The notes under the pieces: generated by a model
What the model was told of the DNA's origin: nothing
Databases searched by the model: none
The model's input: the letters and a program-made list of their open reading frames with translations, nothing else
Program-made: the position numbers and the translations under genes
In this document: positions 16,854-26,404 of the stretch, one piece after another
How positions within the stretch are numbered: position 1 is the first letter of the stretch
Layout of the letters: each line of letters begins with the position of its first letter
Assembly (NCBI RefSeq): GCF_003013245.1
Contig: NZ_PXYY01000014.1
Coordinates: 1-38,250, forward strand
DNA length: 38,250 nt
Origin: Neisseria iguanae
GTDB lineage: Bacteria > Pseudomonadota > Gammaproteobacteria > Burkholderiales > Neisseriaceae
Direction of reading: 5' to 3'

Positions 16854-17297
16854 TCAGTTGCAATATTTACTGATATCGGCATCGTAGCGTTGTTTCAAAG
16901 CTTCACGGTTATTGGTGCGGGCAGATTCGGCATAATTACGGTTGAGACGGGCGGCTTTGCAGTTGTCGTCTTTCATCGCTTGATTGTCTTCGGCAATTTT
17001 CTGATTTTGCGCTTCAATCTGTTTGTTGACTTCGGTAATTTTTTGATTGAGCTGATTTTGCTGCTCGGTAACCGATCCTTCTGTTTGTTCGGACGCAACG
17101 GCTTTAATTGGCCGGTAAACCGTGTGTGTGCGTATGTTCATGGTGTTACTGCGGGCCGGCTGCAGACGGTGTGGCACATCGGAATAAGTGGTGGTACCGT
17201 TGGTATTCCGCCATGCGTACACGCTGTCGGCCGAAGCTGCTGCGGCAGTTAACGAAAAGCAAAGGGTCAGCAGGGTATATGTCAGAGTCGTTTTCAT
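16854..17297 (-). CDS. DUF4124-type periplasmic protein with coiled coil
   Basis: 147 residues on the minus strand. A cleavable signal peptide (MKTTLTYTLLTLCFSLTAAA, with a site after ASA) is followed by a DUF4124-like motif, VYAWRNTNGTTTYSDVPHR. A heptad-rich segment follows, from QQNQLNQKITEVNKQIEAQN to NQAMKDDN, and the end has two Cys (NCKAARLNR and KYCN) that may form a disulfide. It resembles many Neisseria periplasmic proteins of unknown role. A second protein of similar layout lies at 34472. Position next to guaB, in divergent orientation, gives no functional clue. Confidence 0.75.
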   Translation of the reverse strand: MKTTLTYTLLTLCFSLTAAAASADSVYAWRNTNGTTTYSDVPHRLQPARSNTMNIRTHTVYRPIKAVASEQTEGSVTEQQNQLNQKITEVNKQIEAQNQKIAEDNQAMKDDNCKAARLNRNYAESARTNNREALKQRYDADISKYCN

Positions 17298-17480
17298 AGG
17301 AGTTTTCCAGTAAAAATGGTATTTTTGAATTATTTTGGGTATTTTACTTGATTTTTAAAGAAAATGTCATAAAAAAGAGAGAAAATTTAGCTTGCAACGT
17401 GCTTTTTTGCAGCAGATTATCCAAATTGTCAAAAAATCAGCCGAAATAGGCATGGTATTCTATTAAGCCGATTCTGTACA

Positions 17481-17489
17481 TGTTATAAT
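17481..17489 (+). promoter_or_regulatory. Extended -10 promoter for guaB
   Basis: TGTTATAAT is an extended -10 (TG-N-TATAAT), 36 bases ahead of the guaB ATG. No clear -35 is seen, as expected for this class. Confidence 0.55.
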
Positions 17490-17525
17490 ACCGTGCATCT
17501 TGCACAAACTGAAAGCCTGAGCATC

Positions 17526-18989
17526 ATGCGTATCGTAGAAAAAGCCTATACCTTTGACGATGTTTTATTGGTTCCTGCACACTCAACCGTGCTGCCGCGC
17601 GACGTTAAACTTCAAACCAAACTCACCCGCGAAATCACACTCAATATTCCTTTACTTTCTGCTGCGATGGACACAGTAACCGAAGCCAGGCTGGCCATTT
17701 CAATGGCACAGGAAGGCGGTATCGGTATTATCCATAAAAACATGGCGCCGGAGCTGCAAGCGCGTGCCGTAGCGAAAGTGAAGCGTCACGAGAGCGGTAT
17801 CGTAAAAGATCCAGTGACGGTTGCCCCGGATGTGTTGATTGGTGATTTGTTGAAGCAGCGCGCCGAGCGTAAACGCAAAATGTCGGGTTTGCCGGTAGTC
17901 GAAAACGGTAAAGTGGTCGGTATTGTTACCAACCGTGATTTGCGTTTTGAAGAACGTTTGGATTTGCCGGTATCGGCTATCATGACCCCGCGCGAACGTT
18001 TGGTGGCTGTGGCTGAGGGCACCAGCATCGAAGAGGCGCGTGAATTGATGCATCAGCATAAAGTCGAGCGTGTTTTGGTATTGAACGATCAAGACGAACT
18101 TAAGGGCTTGATTACTGTAAAAGATATTTTGAAAAACACCGAATTTCCGAATGCCAATAAAGATTCAGAAGGCCGTCTGCGCGTGGGTGCGGCGGTTGGT
18201 ACCGGCGGGGATACCGAGGCGCGTGTTAAAGCCTTGGTTGAAGCCGGTGCGGACGTGATTGTGGTCGATACTGCGCACGGCCACAGTCAGGGTGTGATTG
18301 AACGTGTGCGTTGGGTGAAAAAAAATTATCCGCAAGTACAGTTGATTGGCGGCAATATCGCCACCGCCCAAGCGGCTTTGGATTTGGTGGCCGCCGGTGC
18401 GGATGCAGTGAAAGTGGGTATCGGCCCGGGTTCGATTTGTACTACGCGTATCGTGGCCGGTGTCGGCGTGCCGCAATTAACTGCGGTGCACAATGTTTCC
18501 GAAGCTTTAAAAGGTACCGGCGTGCCGTTGATTGCCGACGGCGGTATCCGCTTCTCGGGTGATATTTCCAAAGCCTTGGCGGCAGGTGCATACAGTGTGA
18601 TGCTCGGCGGTATGTTTGCCGGTACCGAAGAGGCTCCGGGCGAAATCGAACTGTATCAAGGCCGCTCGTATAAATCTTACCGCGGTATGGGTTCGCTGGG
18701 TGCGATGAGCCAAGGTTCAGCCGACCGTTATTTCCAAGACAAAACCGACAGCACCGACAAATACGTGCCGGAAGGCATTGAAGGCCGCGTACCTTATAAA
18801 GGGCCGATTCTAAACATCATCCACCAGTTGGTGGGTGGTTTGCGTTCGAGCATGGGTTACTTGGGTTGCGCGAGCATCAACGATATGCACGAAAAAGCTG
18901 AATTTGTGGAAATTACTTCCGCCGGCATGAGCGAATCACATGTTCATGATGTGCAAATCACCAAAGAAGCACCGAATTACCATCGTTAA
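17526..18989 (+). CDS. guaB: Inosine-5'-monophosphate dehydrogenase
   Basis: 487 residues from the ATG at 17526 (an earlier in-frame ATG at 17493 would add 11 codons not seen in the family). Converts IMP to XMP with NAD, the committed step to GMP, as a cytoplasmic tetramer. The TIM-barrel parts [20 protein letters not shown] and [20 protein letters not shown] are followed by two CBS domains (residues about 95-205). The catalytic loop GPGSICTTR holds Cys305. Later motifs include [20 protein letters not shown] and [11 protein letters not shown] near-DUS at 18170 encodes EGRLRVG. Single gene with its own promoter and a DUS terminator. Confidence 0.97.
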   Translation: MRIVEKAYTFDDVLLVPAHSTVLPRDVKLQTKLTREITLNIPLLSAAMDTVTEARLAISMAQEGGIGIIHKNMAPELQARAVAKVKRHESGIVKDPVTVAPDVLIGDLLKQRAERKRKMSGLPVVENGKVVGIVTNRDLRFEERLDLPVSAIMTPRERLVAVAEGTSIEEARELMHQHKVERVLVLNDQDELKGLITVKDILKNTEFPNANKDSEGRLRVGAAVGTGGDTEARVKALVEAGADVIVVDTAHGHSQGVIERVRWVKKNYPQVQLIGGNIATAQAALDLVAAGADAVKVGIGPGSICTTRIVAGVGVPQLTAVHNVSEALKGTGVPLIADGGIRFSGDISKALAAGAYSVMLGGMFAGTEEAPGEIELYQGRSYKSYRGMGSLGAMSQGSADRYFQDKTDSTDKYVPEGIEGRVPYKGPILNIIHQLVGGLRSSMGYLGCASINDMHEKAEFVEITSAGMSESHVHDVQITKEAPNYHR

Positions 18990-19006
18990 TTTGTTAATCC
19001 GGCTTA

Positions 19007-19049
19007 AGGCCGTCTGAAAAGTTTGCTTTATAATGCGTTCAGACGGCCT
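19007..19049. terminator. DUS inverted-repeat terminator after guaB
   Basis: AGGCCGTCTGAA (19007-19018) and TTCAGACGGCCT (19038-19049) pair across a 19-base loop, followed by TTTT. Confidence 0.75.
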
Positions 19050-19213
19050 TTTGCGTAATATCTGGATTTTCCGGCTATGAGTCCGTCTGAAAAACTGTTA
19101 AACTGTATCGGTCTGAATAATCGGTTCGATGAGTATTCGAATTGATGCTAAGAGATTGATGGGAAGCTGCTGTTTTTTGTTTAGACGACCCCTTACTATT
19201 ATGCTGTTTGTAA

Positions 19214-20557
<1,344 letters not shown>

Positions 20558-20575
20558 GAACAGGAAATATATTGC

Positions 20576-20854
20576 ATGAAGTGGGTGACCATCGTTTTAT
20601 CCGTCGTACTGGTGTGTTTCCAATACAGTCTTTGGTTCGGTAAAGGCAGCTGGGGGCATGCGGACGAGCTGGAGGAACAGCTTGCAGTGCAGGAAGAAAA
20701 AAACCAAACGCTCACTTTGCGCAATAATTTTTTAGCGGCTGAAGTAGACGATTTGGCAAATGGCCAAGAGGCCATTTCCGAAATCGCCCGCGTAGAATTG
20801 GGCTATGTGCAAAACGGTGAAACGTATTACCGTTTTATCGAACGCAGCCGTTAA
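20576..20854 (+). CDS. ftsB: Cell division protein FtsB
   Basis: 92 residues. A single N-terminal membrane anchor (WVTIVLSVVLVCFQYSLWFG) is followed by GKGSW, a coiled coil (ELEEQLAVQEEKNQTLTLRN) and the conserved end AEVDDLANGQEAISEIARVE with LGYVQNGETYYRF. This is the septum-formation-initiator layout of FtsB, which joins FtsL and FtsQ in the divisome at the inner membrane. It follows eno by 18 bases with AACAGGAAATA as ribosome site, so the two are likely co-transcribed, a gene order well known from E. coli and other proteobacteria. Confidence 0.92.
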   Translation: MKWVTIVLSVVLVCFQYSLWFGKGSWGHADELEEQLAVQEEKNQTLTLRNNFLAAEVDDLANGQEAISEIARVELGYVQNGETYYRFIERSR

Positions 20855-20875
20855 GTGATTCATCCTTCAATCAAA

Positions 20876-20902
20876 AGACCGTCTGAATTTTCAGACGGTC
20901 TT
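20876..20902. terminator. Hairpin after ftsB with base-paired change from the DUS
   Basis: AAGACCGTCTGAA and TTCAGACGGTCTT form a perfect stem. Compared with paired AGGCCGTCTGAA, one base in each arm is changed in a compensating way (G to A and C to T), so pairing is kept while both uptake cores are lost. A T-rich tract follows. Confidence 0.8.
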
Positions 20903-20987
20903 ATTATATTACACTCCGTTAAGGGAGTGTAAATCAAATCTTCAAGCCCTTGGCAGTTCCGATTAACCGACTTTCGAGGGGGCTTAA

Positions 20988-21187
20988 ATGTCAATTTGTT
21001 ATTACCTGAAATCAATCCGATTTCCTATATCTGTCGCATATTCGTTGATGTTAACGATGAGCCGGCTATTTGCGGAACAGCAAATTTTCCAATTCTATCC
21101 CCTAAAGGCTACCAATCCGCCTACTACAACGCCGATTTATACGGCAAATTGACCGTACCCGCTTTGATGTCGGTGGTGCAAGTATGA
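20988..21187 (+). other. ftsB-cydD gap with two short overlapping frames, no firm gene
   Basis: The 545 bases between ftsB and cydD hold no recognised gene. One frame starts at an ATG at 20988 with a strong GAGGGGG ribosome-like site (20976-20982) and gives 54 codons (MSICYYLKSIRFPISVAYSL at the start). A second frame, 20996-21187, gives 63 codons and contains GYQSAYYNADLYGKLTVPAL. They overlap almost fully, so at most one is real, or both are parts of a frameshifted remnant. I recognise neither. The rest of the gap, from 21188 on, is AT-rich and contains the cydD promoter. Confidence 0.3.
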
Positions 21188-21290
21188 ACTGTTCGGCTTT
21201 TTTATTCGGTTTTTTATTTGGAAAATGAATAAATTCTTACTATCAATTAATATAGTATCGTTTTCCCAATGCTTTTACAGTCTGCTTGGT

Positions 21291-21304
21291 TTGATATAAA
21301 TCAA
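21291..21304. promoter_or_regulatory. FNR-type box
   Basis: TTGATATAAATCAA matches the FNR consensus TTGAT-N4-ATCAA perfectly. Its centre is about 27.5 bases ahead of the predicted transcript start, overlapping the -35 and spacer, not the -41.5 position of a typical activator site. Repression in low oxygen is therefore more likely than activation, if FNR binds. Confidence 0.7.
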
Positions 21305-21318
21305 ATTAGGCATATAAT
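21291..21318 (+). promoter_or_regulatory. Sigma70 promoter of the cyd cluster
   Basis: TTGATA (21291-21296), a 16-base spacer, then TATAAT (21313-21318): a near-consensus promoter 80 bases ahead of cydD, giving a start near 21325. The -35 hexamer lies within the FNR-like palindrome. Confidence 0.65.
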
Positions 21319-21399
21319 GCTGTAAGCCTTTAGGATTATCTGTTTCTAAACTTTAGTGATAGATTGTTGCTTGCAGTAATCTCCATCTAAGGAATTTTT

Positions 21400-23097
21400 A
21401 TGCCGCGTGCGCGTTACGACAATCTGCTGCGAACACTGCTTTTGCCTTACCTTCACCGTTTGTGGCTGCCGGTGGGGTTGGCCTGTATGTCGGTAGCTTT
21501 GTTGATTGCGCAAAGCGCATTATTGGCGCATTTGTTTGCTGATTGGCTGAATGCTGTGGTTGTTGGTGCGAGGGTTAACCGCGAAGTTTTGTTACAAATT
21601 TTGCCGTGGCTAATGGCGGGTTTGCTGTTGCGACCATTCTTGAATTTAGGCAAAGAGTGGTTGCTGCAAAACATCAGTTTGGACGCGCGTAGCAGCTTAC
21701 GGGCAAAATTATTAGATGCGTTGGCGAATTTAGGCCCTGCACGTCATCGCTACGGCAACGACGGCGCGTTAAGCACGCAGGTTTTGGAACAGGTGGATGC
21801 GCTCGACGGCTACATCAGCCGTTTTTATGTACAAAGCTTGGTGGCAGTGGTGACTCCGTTGGCGATTGTGGTGGCGGTGTTTTTCCACAGCAAACTGGCA
21901 GCAGGATTGCTGCTGCTGACTGCGCCGCTGGTGCCGCTGTTTATGATTTTGGTCGGCAGCATGGCGGCGGATAAAAACCGCGAACAGTTGGACGTATTGG
22001 CACAATTGGGCGGGCGGTTTTTGGATTTGGTACGCGGTATGCCGACGCTGCGTCGTTTGCGCGCTACCGATTGGGCTCAAAAGCAGGTGGCTCAATCGGC
22101 TTCGCGCTACCAGCGTAAAACCATGGGTGTGTTGGCCTTGGCGTTTTTGTCGGGTGCGGTGTTGGAGTTGTTTTCTTCGCTGGCGATCGCTTTGGTGGCA
22201 GTGTATCTTGGTTTGGGTCTGATTGGCGTGCTGCCATGGGCGCAGGGCGAAGTACCGGTGCCGTATGAAAGCGCGCTGTTTATTTTGCTGTTGGCGCCGG
22301 AGTTTTATCTGCCTTTGCGCCAGCTCGGCAGCGATTACCATGCCAAAGCACAGGCACAGGCCGCGGCGGCAGCCTTACAACCCTTGCTGGCACACGCTTC
22401 GCCGACAGATTTTTCAGAAGGCCTGTTCAATGGACACGCTGAAAATCATGCGCCTGAAATTTCGTTAAACCGCGTATCCATTACCGATGACGGACGTCAG
22501 CGCCTGGCTGAATTATCACTGCATATTCATTCCGGTTCGCGTATCGGTATTAGCGGCGGGAGCGGTATCGGTAAGTCAAGTTTGTTGCAGGCCTTGCTTG
22601 GGTTTGCCGATTATCAGGGTGAGATACTGGTTGACGGTGCGAACCAACGCAACCATATTGCCCGATTGCAGCAGCAAACCGCGTATCTGGCGCAATCTGC
22701 CACACTCATGCGCGGTACCATCCGCCACAATCTGAGTTTGGCCAAAGCGGATGCCGATGAAGACGATATGCGGTGCGTGTTGGCGCAAGTCGGACTGTGG
22801 GACGTGGTTTCCTGTCTGCCGCAGGGATTGGATACGCCTTTGGGCGAGCGCGGACGCGGTTTGTCCGGCGGCCAGCAGCAGCGGCTTTCGTTGGCGCAAT
22901 TACTGCTGCGCAATTGCGGTTTGTGGCTGTTGGACGAGCCTTGTGCCCATTTGGATGCGCAAACTGCCGCTGAGATTTATGCTTTGCTGGATATTCTCAG
23001 CCGCGGCAAAACCGTGTTGCTGGTCAGCCATGATTGGCAGGAAATCGATTGGCTGGATCAAACCGTGATTTTGGGGGCGCATGATGGAAAAACATAA
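21400..23097 (+). CDS. cydD: Cysteine/glutathione ABC exporter subunit CydD
   Basis: 565 residues, a half-transporter with an N-terminal membrane domain (about six helices, residues 1-320) and a C-terminal ATPase domain. Walker A is GGSGIGKSS (residues 386-394), the ABC signature LSGGQQQRLSLAQLLL and Walker B LWLLDEPCAHLD. CydDC exports thiols to the periplasm and is needed for assembly of cytochrome bd and c-type cytochromes. Residues ARHRYGNDGALSTQVLEQVDALDGYISRF fit the CydD membrane domain. It heads the cydDC-cydABX cluster, its stop overlaps the cydC start by 17 bases (coupled translation), and it lies behind the FNR-box promoter. No exact DUS is found in the gene. Confidence 0.93.
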   Translation: MPRARYDNLLRTLLLPYLHRLWLPVGLACMSVALLIAQSALLAHLFADWLNAVVVGARVNREVLLQILPWLMAGLLLRPFLNLGKEWLLQNISLDARSSLRAKLLDALANLGPARHRYGNDGALSTQVLEQVDALDGYISRFYVQSLVAVVTPLAIVVAVFFHSKLAAGLLLLTAPLVPLFMILVGSMAADKNREQLDVLAQLGGRFLDLVRGMPTLRRLRATDWAQKQVAQSASRYQRKTMGVLALAFLSGAVLELFSSLAIALVAVYLGLGLIGVLPWAQGEVPVPYESALFILLLAPEFYLPLRQLGSDYHAKAQAQAAAAALQPLLAHASPTDFSEGLFNGHAENHAPEISLNRVSITDDGRQRLAELSLHIHSGSRIGISGGSGIGKSSLLQALLGFADYQGEILVDGANQRNHIARLQQQTAYLAQSATLMRGTIRHNLSLAKADADEDDMRCVLAQVGLWDVVSCLPQGLDTPLGERGRGLSGGQQQRLSLAQLLLRNCGLWLLDEPCAHLDAQTAAEIYALLDILSRGKTVLLVSHDWQEIDWLDQTVILGAHDGKT

Positions 23098-24739
23098 ATT
23101 CCGTTTGCGCGAATTGTGGCAGGTACAAGGCGGAAGATGGTTATTGGCATGGGCTTTGGGTGCGGCAGCCTTATTGGCGGCCGTGGCTCTGTTGGCTGTA
23201 TCGGGCTGGTTCGTCAGCGCGGCGGCACTGGCCGGTCTGGCGGCGCCGGCAACAGCTTATACCTTTGACTATTTCCGCCCGGGTGCGGTTATCCGCGTAT
23301 TGGCAATTATCCGTACGGCCGGCCGCTACGGCGAACGCTTGGCTTCGCATAATGCGGTATTGGCTTTGCTGCGTGATTTACGTATCCGTCTGTTTGCCCG
23401 GCTGACACGAGATTTTGACAAACAGAATGTTTCGGCGCAAGTCATGCACCGCCTGACGGGCGATATTGATCTGCTCGACAATCTGCCGCTGCGGTTTTTT
23501 ATGCCGTGGCTGTGGGCATTGTTGCTTCAGGCGGCTTTTTTATTGTGGTTGGTTTGGGTTGTGCCGAATTTGGCCTCCGTCGTTATCTTGCCCTTGCTGG
23601 CGGCGGGTATTGTGTTGCCTGCTTTGGCTGCGCTGAGCGGCAAAAAGTTGGCGTGGGATGATACCGGCCAAGCTGAAAAGCGCCGCATTTTGCTGCTTGA
23701 GCCTTTGCAGATGCTGACCTCGCTGTTGTTGTGGCGGCGGTGGACGGATTGCCGTCATAATTTTACGGTCGCGGATACGGCGTATGGCAGGTTAAAGCGC
23801 CGCCAGCAAGCCTTGGCTTCGGTGTATGTGTGGTTGCAGCAGTGTTTACTGGCGGCGCTGGTTGGGCTGATGATTTGGCAGGCTTTGCCTTTGCTTCAAG
23901 CGCGGAGTTTGAGTGTGCCGGTATTGCTGGCGATGGTATTGGCGGTGTTTGGTTTGAGTGAAGTATTGTCACCTTTGGCCGCGCAGTTTATGGCTTACGG
24001 TTTTGCCGCCGCCGCCCGCGACCGCTTGAATGAGTTGGCCATGCCGTCTGAAACGGTTTCTCCGATATCGAACAAGACTTTTCAGACGGCCTTAAATGAT
24101 ATTCCCGATATCGTCGTAAATAATATTTCCGCCCGATATAAAGGGGCGTTGAATGGTGCGGAAAATGTGTCTTTTACACTTTTGCGCGGTGAAGCACTGT
24201 TAATCCGTGGTAAATCCGGTTGCGGTAAATCGACTTTGCTGGATGTATTGGCAGGAGAATTGAAGCCGCAATCAGGCCGTCTGAATATGGGCGGGCAGGA
24301 TTATCATTTTGAAGCGGTGAATTATCTGGCCCAACAAGTAGATATTTTCGACATGACGTTAGCCGACAATCTGCGCTTGGGCGACAGCCAAATCAGCGAT
24401 AACGATTTATGGCGCGTGTTGGCGCAAATGGCTTTGGCCGATTGGGTAAAGGCGCAGCCGCAGGGTTTGCAGACGCCTTTAGGGGAATACGGCGCGGCGG
24501 TATCGGGCGGGCAAGCTAGAAGAATTGCCTTGGCGCGCTTGCTGTTGCGCCCTAGACCGGTGTTGCTGCTCGATGAACCGTTTGCCGGATTGGATGAAGC
24601 CACACGCCAGCACATTTGGCAAATATTGTGTAAAACGCAAGTTAATGGTTTCTTGATTGCCGCCAGCCATCATTTGCCGAAAGATGCGGATTATCAGATT
24701 TTGGATTTGAATGGCGGATTATCTTTCAGACGGCCTTGA
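23081..24739 (+). CDS. cydC: Cysteine/glutathione ABC exporter subunit CydC
   Basis: 552 residues; the ATG at 23081 (or 23084) lies inside the end of cydD. N-terminal membrane domain with VSGWFVSAAALAGLA and the EKR-like GRYGERLASHNAVLALLRDL motif, then an ATPase domain with Walker A GKSGCGKST (residues 377-385), signature VSGGQARRIALARLLL and Walker B PVLLLDEPFAGLD. Partner of CydD in the inner membrane. Odd points: a facing DUS pair (24041-24052 and 24081-24092) encodes the linker between the two domains, another DUS (24274-24285) encodes SGRLN, and a fourth at 24725-24736 encodes the last residues, FRRP. These look like uptake sequences accommodated where the protein tolerates insertions. 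Confidence 0.92.
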   Translation: MMEKHKFRLRELWQVQGGRWLLAWALGAAALLAAVALLAVSGWFVSAAALAGLAAPATAYTFDYFRPGAVIRVLAIIRTAGRYGERLASHNAVLALLRDLRIRLFARLTRDFDKQNVSAQVMHRLTGDIDLLDNLPLRFFMPWLWALLLQAAFLLWLVWVVPNLASVVILPLLAAGIVLPALAALSGKKLAWDDTGQAEKRRILLLEPLQMLTSLLLWRRWTDCRHNFTVADTAYGRLKRRQQALASVYVWLQQCLLAALVGLMIWQALPLLQARSLSVPVLLAMVLAVFGLSEVLSPLAAQFMAYGFAAAARDRLNELAMPSETVSPISNKTFQTALNDIPDIVVNNISARYKGALNGAENVSFTLLRGEALLIRGKSGCGKSTLLDVLAGELKPQSGRLNMGGQDYHFEAVNYLAQQVDIFDMTLADNLRLGDSQISDNDLWRVLAQMALADWVKAQPQGLQTPLGEYGAAVSGGQARRIALARLLLRPRPVLLLDEPFAGLDEATRQHIWQILCKTQVNGFLIAASHHLPKDADYQILDLNGGLSFRRP

Positions 24740-24851
24740 ACTTGAATATGATGATAGGTCTGAAACTAAGATTATAAAAAACTGAATATTGATATTTTAA
24801 GCAACATATTTTATTGATGATTAATACCGCATACTTAAAGGAGTATTTCGT

Positions 24852-26393
24852 ATGGATGTGATTGAGCTCTCCCGGCTCCAATTCGCGGTTACGGTGCTGT
24901 ATCATTTTCTCTTCGTGCCGCTCACCTTGGGCTTATCGTGGATTTTGGTGATTATGGAAGCCGTGTATGTGATGACGGGCAAGGTGATTTACCGCGATAT
25001 GACGCAATTTTGGGGAAAGTTGTTCGGTATTAACTTTGCCTTGGGGGTGACCACCGGCATTACCATGGAATTCCAGTTCGGCACCAACTGGTCGTATTAT
25101 TCACACTATGTGGGCGATATTTTCGGTGCACCACTGGCCTTGGAAGGCTTGACCGCATTCTTTATGGAAGCGACTTTGGTCGGGCTTTTTTTCTTCGGCT
25201 GGCAGCGCATGAGCCGCCGCCAGCATTTGCTGGTGACGATGTTTATGGCGCTGGGCACCAATCTTTCCGCATTGTGGATTTTGGTGGCCAACGGCTGGAT
25301 GCAAAATCCCGTTGGTGCGGTATTTAATCTGGAAACCATGCGCATGGAGATGACCAGTTTTGCCGATGTTTTTTTTAATCCGGAAGCGCAGAATAAATTC
25401 GTACACACCGTATCGGCAGGTTATGTGACTGGTTCGATGTTTGTATTGTCGGTATCCGGCTGGTATCTGCTGCGTAAAAAAGACATTGAATTTGCGAAGA
25501 AGAGTTTCCGTATTGCTGCCGCGTTCGGTATGGCGTCGATTTTGTCGGTCATCGTTTTGGGCGACGAATCGGGCTACAGTATAGGCCGGGCGCAGAAAAC
25601 CAAAATGGCGGCCTTGGAGGCGATGTGGGAAACCGAGCCGGCACCGGCTTCGTTTAACTTGATTGCCGTTCCAAATGAAAAAAAAATGAACAATGATTTC
25701 GCCATTCATATTCCTTATGTGATGGGTTTGATCGGTACGCGTTCGCTGGATAAGGAAATTCCGGGCATTAAGGAAATTATGGCGGAAAACCGGCAGCGTA
25801 TCGAATCCGGCCAACATGCCGTCACAGCGTTGGAAACGCTGCGCCAAAACCGCGGCGATGCGGACGCACGCCATGTGTTTGAACAACACCAAGACAATCT
25901 GGGCTTCGGTTTGCTGTTGAAACAATACACTGACAATGTGGCCGCCGCCACGCCTGAAATGAAAGATCAGGCCGCGCGCGAAACCATTCCGAAAGTAGCG
26001 CCGCTGTTTTGGAGCTTCCGCTTGATGGTGTTCAGCGGTGTCGTGATGTTGTTGGTGTTCGGCTTGAGCTTCTGGCATTCGGTGAAAAACACGTTTATGC
26101 AGAAAAAATGGCTGTTGCGCTTGGCCGTAATTTCCTTACCGCTGCCTTGGGTGGCGATTGAAGCAGGTTGGTTGCTCGCCGAATACGGCCGCCAGCCTTG
26201 GACCATTTACGGTGTGTTGCCGACGCATTTGTCGGCCTCTTCGTTGTCGGCGGCCTCACTGTATGGTTCGCTGGCAGGCTTTATCGCTTTCTATACCGTG
26301 TTGCTGGTGGTAGAAGTGTATTTGATGCGCAAATACATCAGCCAAGGGCCGGGTTCGCTCGGCACCGGCCGCTACGACAACGAAGCGCATTAA
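24852..26393 (+). CDS. cydA: Cytochrome bd ubiquinol oxidase subunit I
   Basis: 513 residues, close to E. coli CydA (522). Oxidises ubiquinol and reduces O2 with high affinity at the inner membrane. The opening MDVIELSRLQFAVTVLYHFL carries heme ligand His18 (His19 in E. coli). Further motifs are NFALGVTTGITMEFQFGTNW, FFMEATLVGLFFFGW, HTVSAGYVTGSMFVLS with the b558-ligand His, a long Q-loop (about residues 250-380) and GWLLAEYGRQPW near the end. The long loop places it in the L-type. A strong AAAGGAG ribosome site precedes the ATG, 112 bases after cydC; a separate promoter there is possible but not clear. Confidence 0.97.
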   Translation: MDVIELSRLQFAVTVLYHFLFVPLTLGLSWILVIMEAVYVMTGKVIYRDMTQFWGKLFGINFALGVTTGITMEFQFGTNWSYYSHYVGDIFGAPLALEGLTAFFMEATLVGLFFFGWQRMSRRQHLLVTMFMALGTNLSALWILVANGWMQNPVGAVFNLETMRMEMTSFADVFFNPEAQNKFVHTVSAGYVTGSMFVLSVSGWYLLRKKDIEFAKKSFRIAAAFGMASILSVIVLGDESGYSIGRAQKTKMAALEAMWETEPAPASFNLIAVPNEKKMNNDFAIHIPYVMGLIGTRSLDKEIPGIKEIMAENRQRIESGQHAVTALETLRQNRGDADARHVFEQHQDNLGFGLLLKQYTDNVAAATPEMKDQAARETIPKVAPLFWSFRLMVFSGVVMLLVFGLSFWHSVKNTFMQKKWLLRLAVISLPLPWVAIEAGWLLAEYGRQPWTIYGVLPTHLSASSLSAASLYGSLAGFIAFYTVLLVVEVYLMRKYISQGPGSLGTGRYDNEAH

Positions 26394-26404
26394 GGAGACA
26401 GAGA

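Noticed and set aside
24790-24830. Possible FNR site ahead of cydA (TTGAT near 24790 and 24815)
   Set aside because: The second half-site (ATCAA) is missing at the correct spacing in both places.
25101-26078. 325-codon minus-strand frame opposite cydA
   Set aside because: It is antisense to a certain gene, has His/Gln-rich composition typical of reverse-read coding sequence, and no family motif.
26168-26404. Longer cydB start inside cydA
   Set aside because: The extra 79 codons are cydA read in another frame; the conserved CydB N-terminus and the AAGGAG site place the start at 26405.
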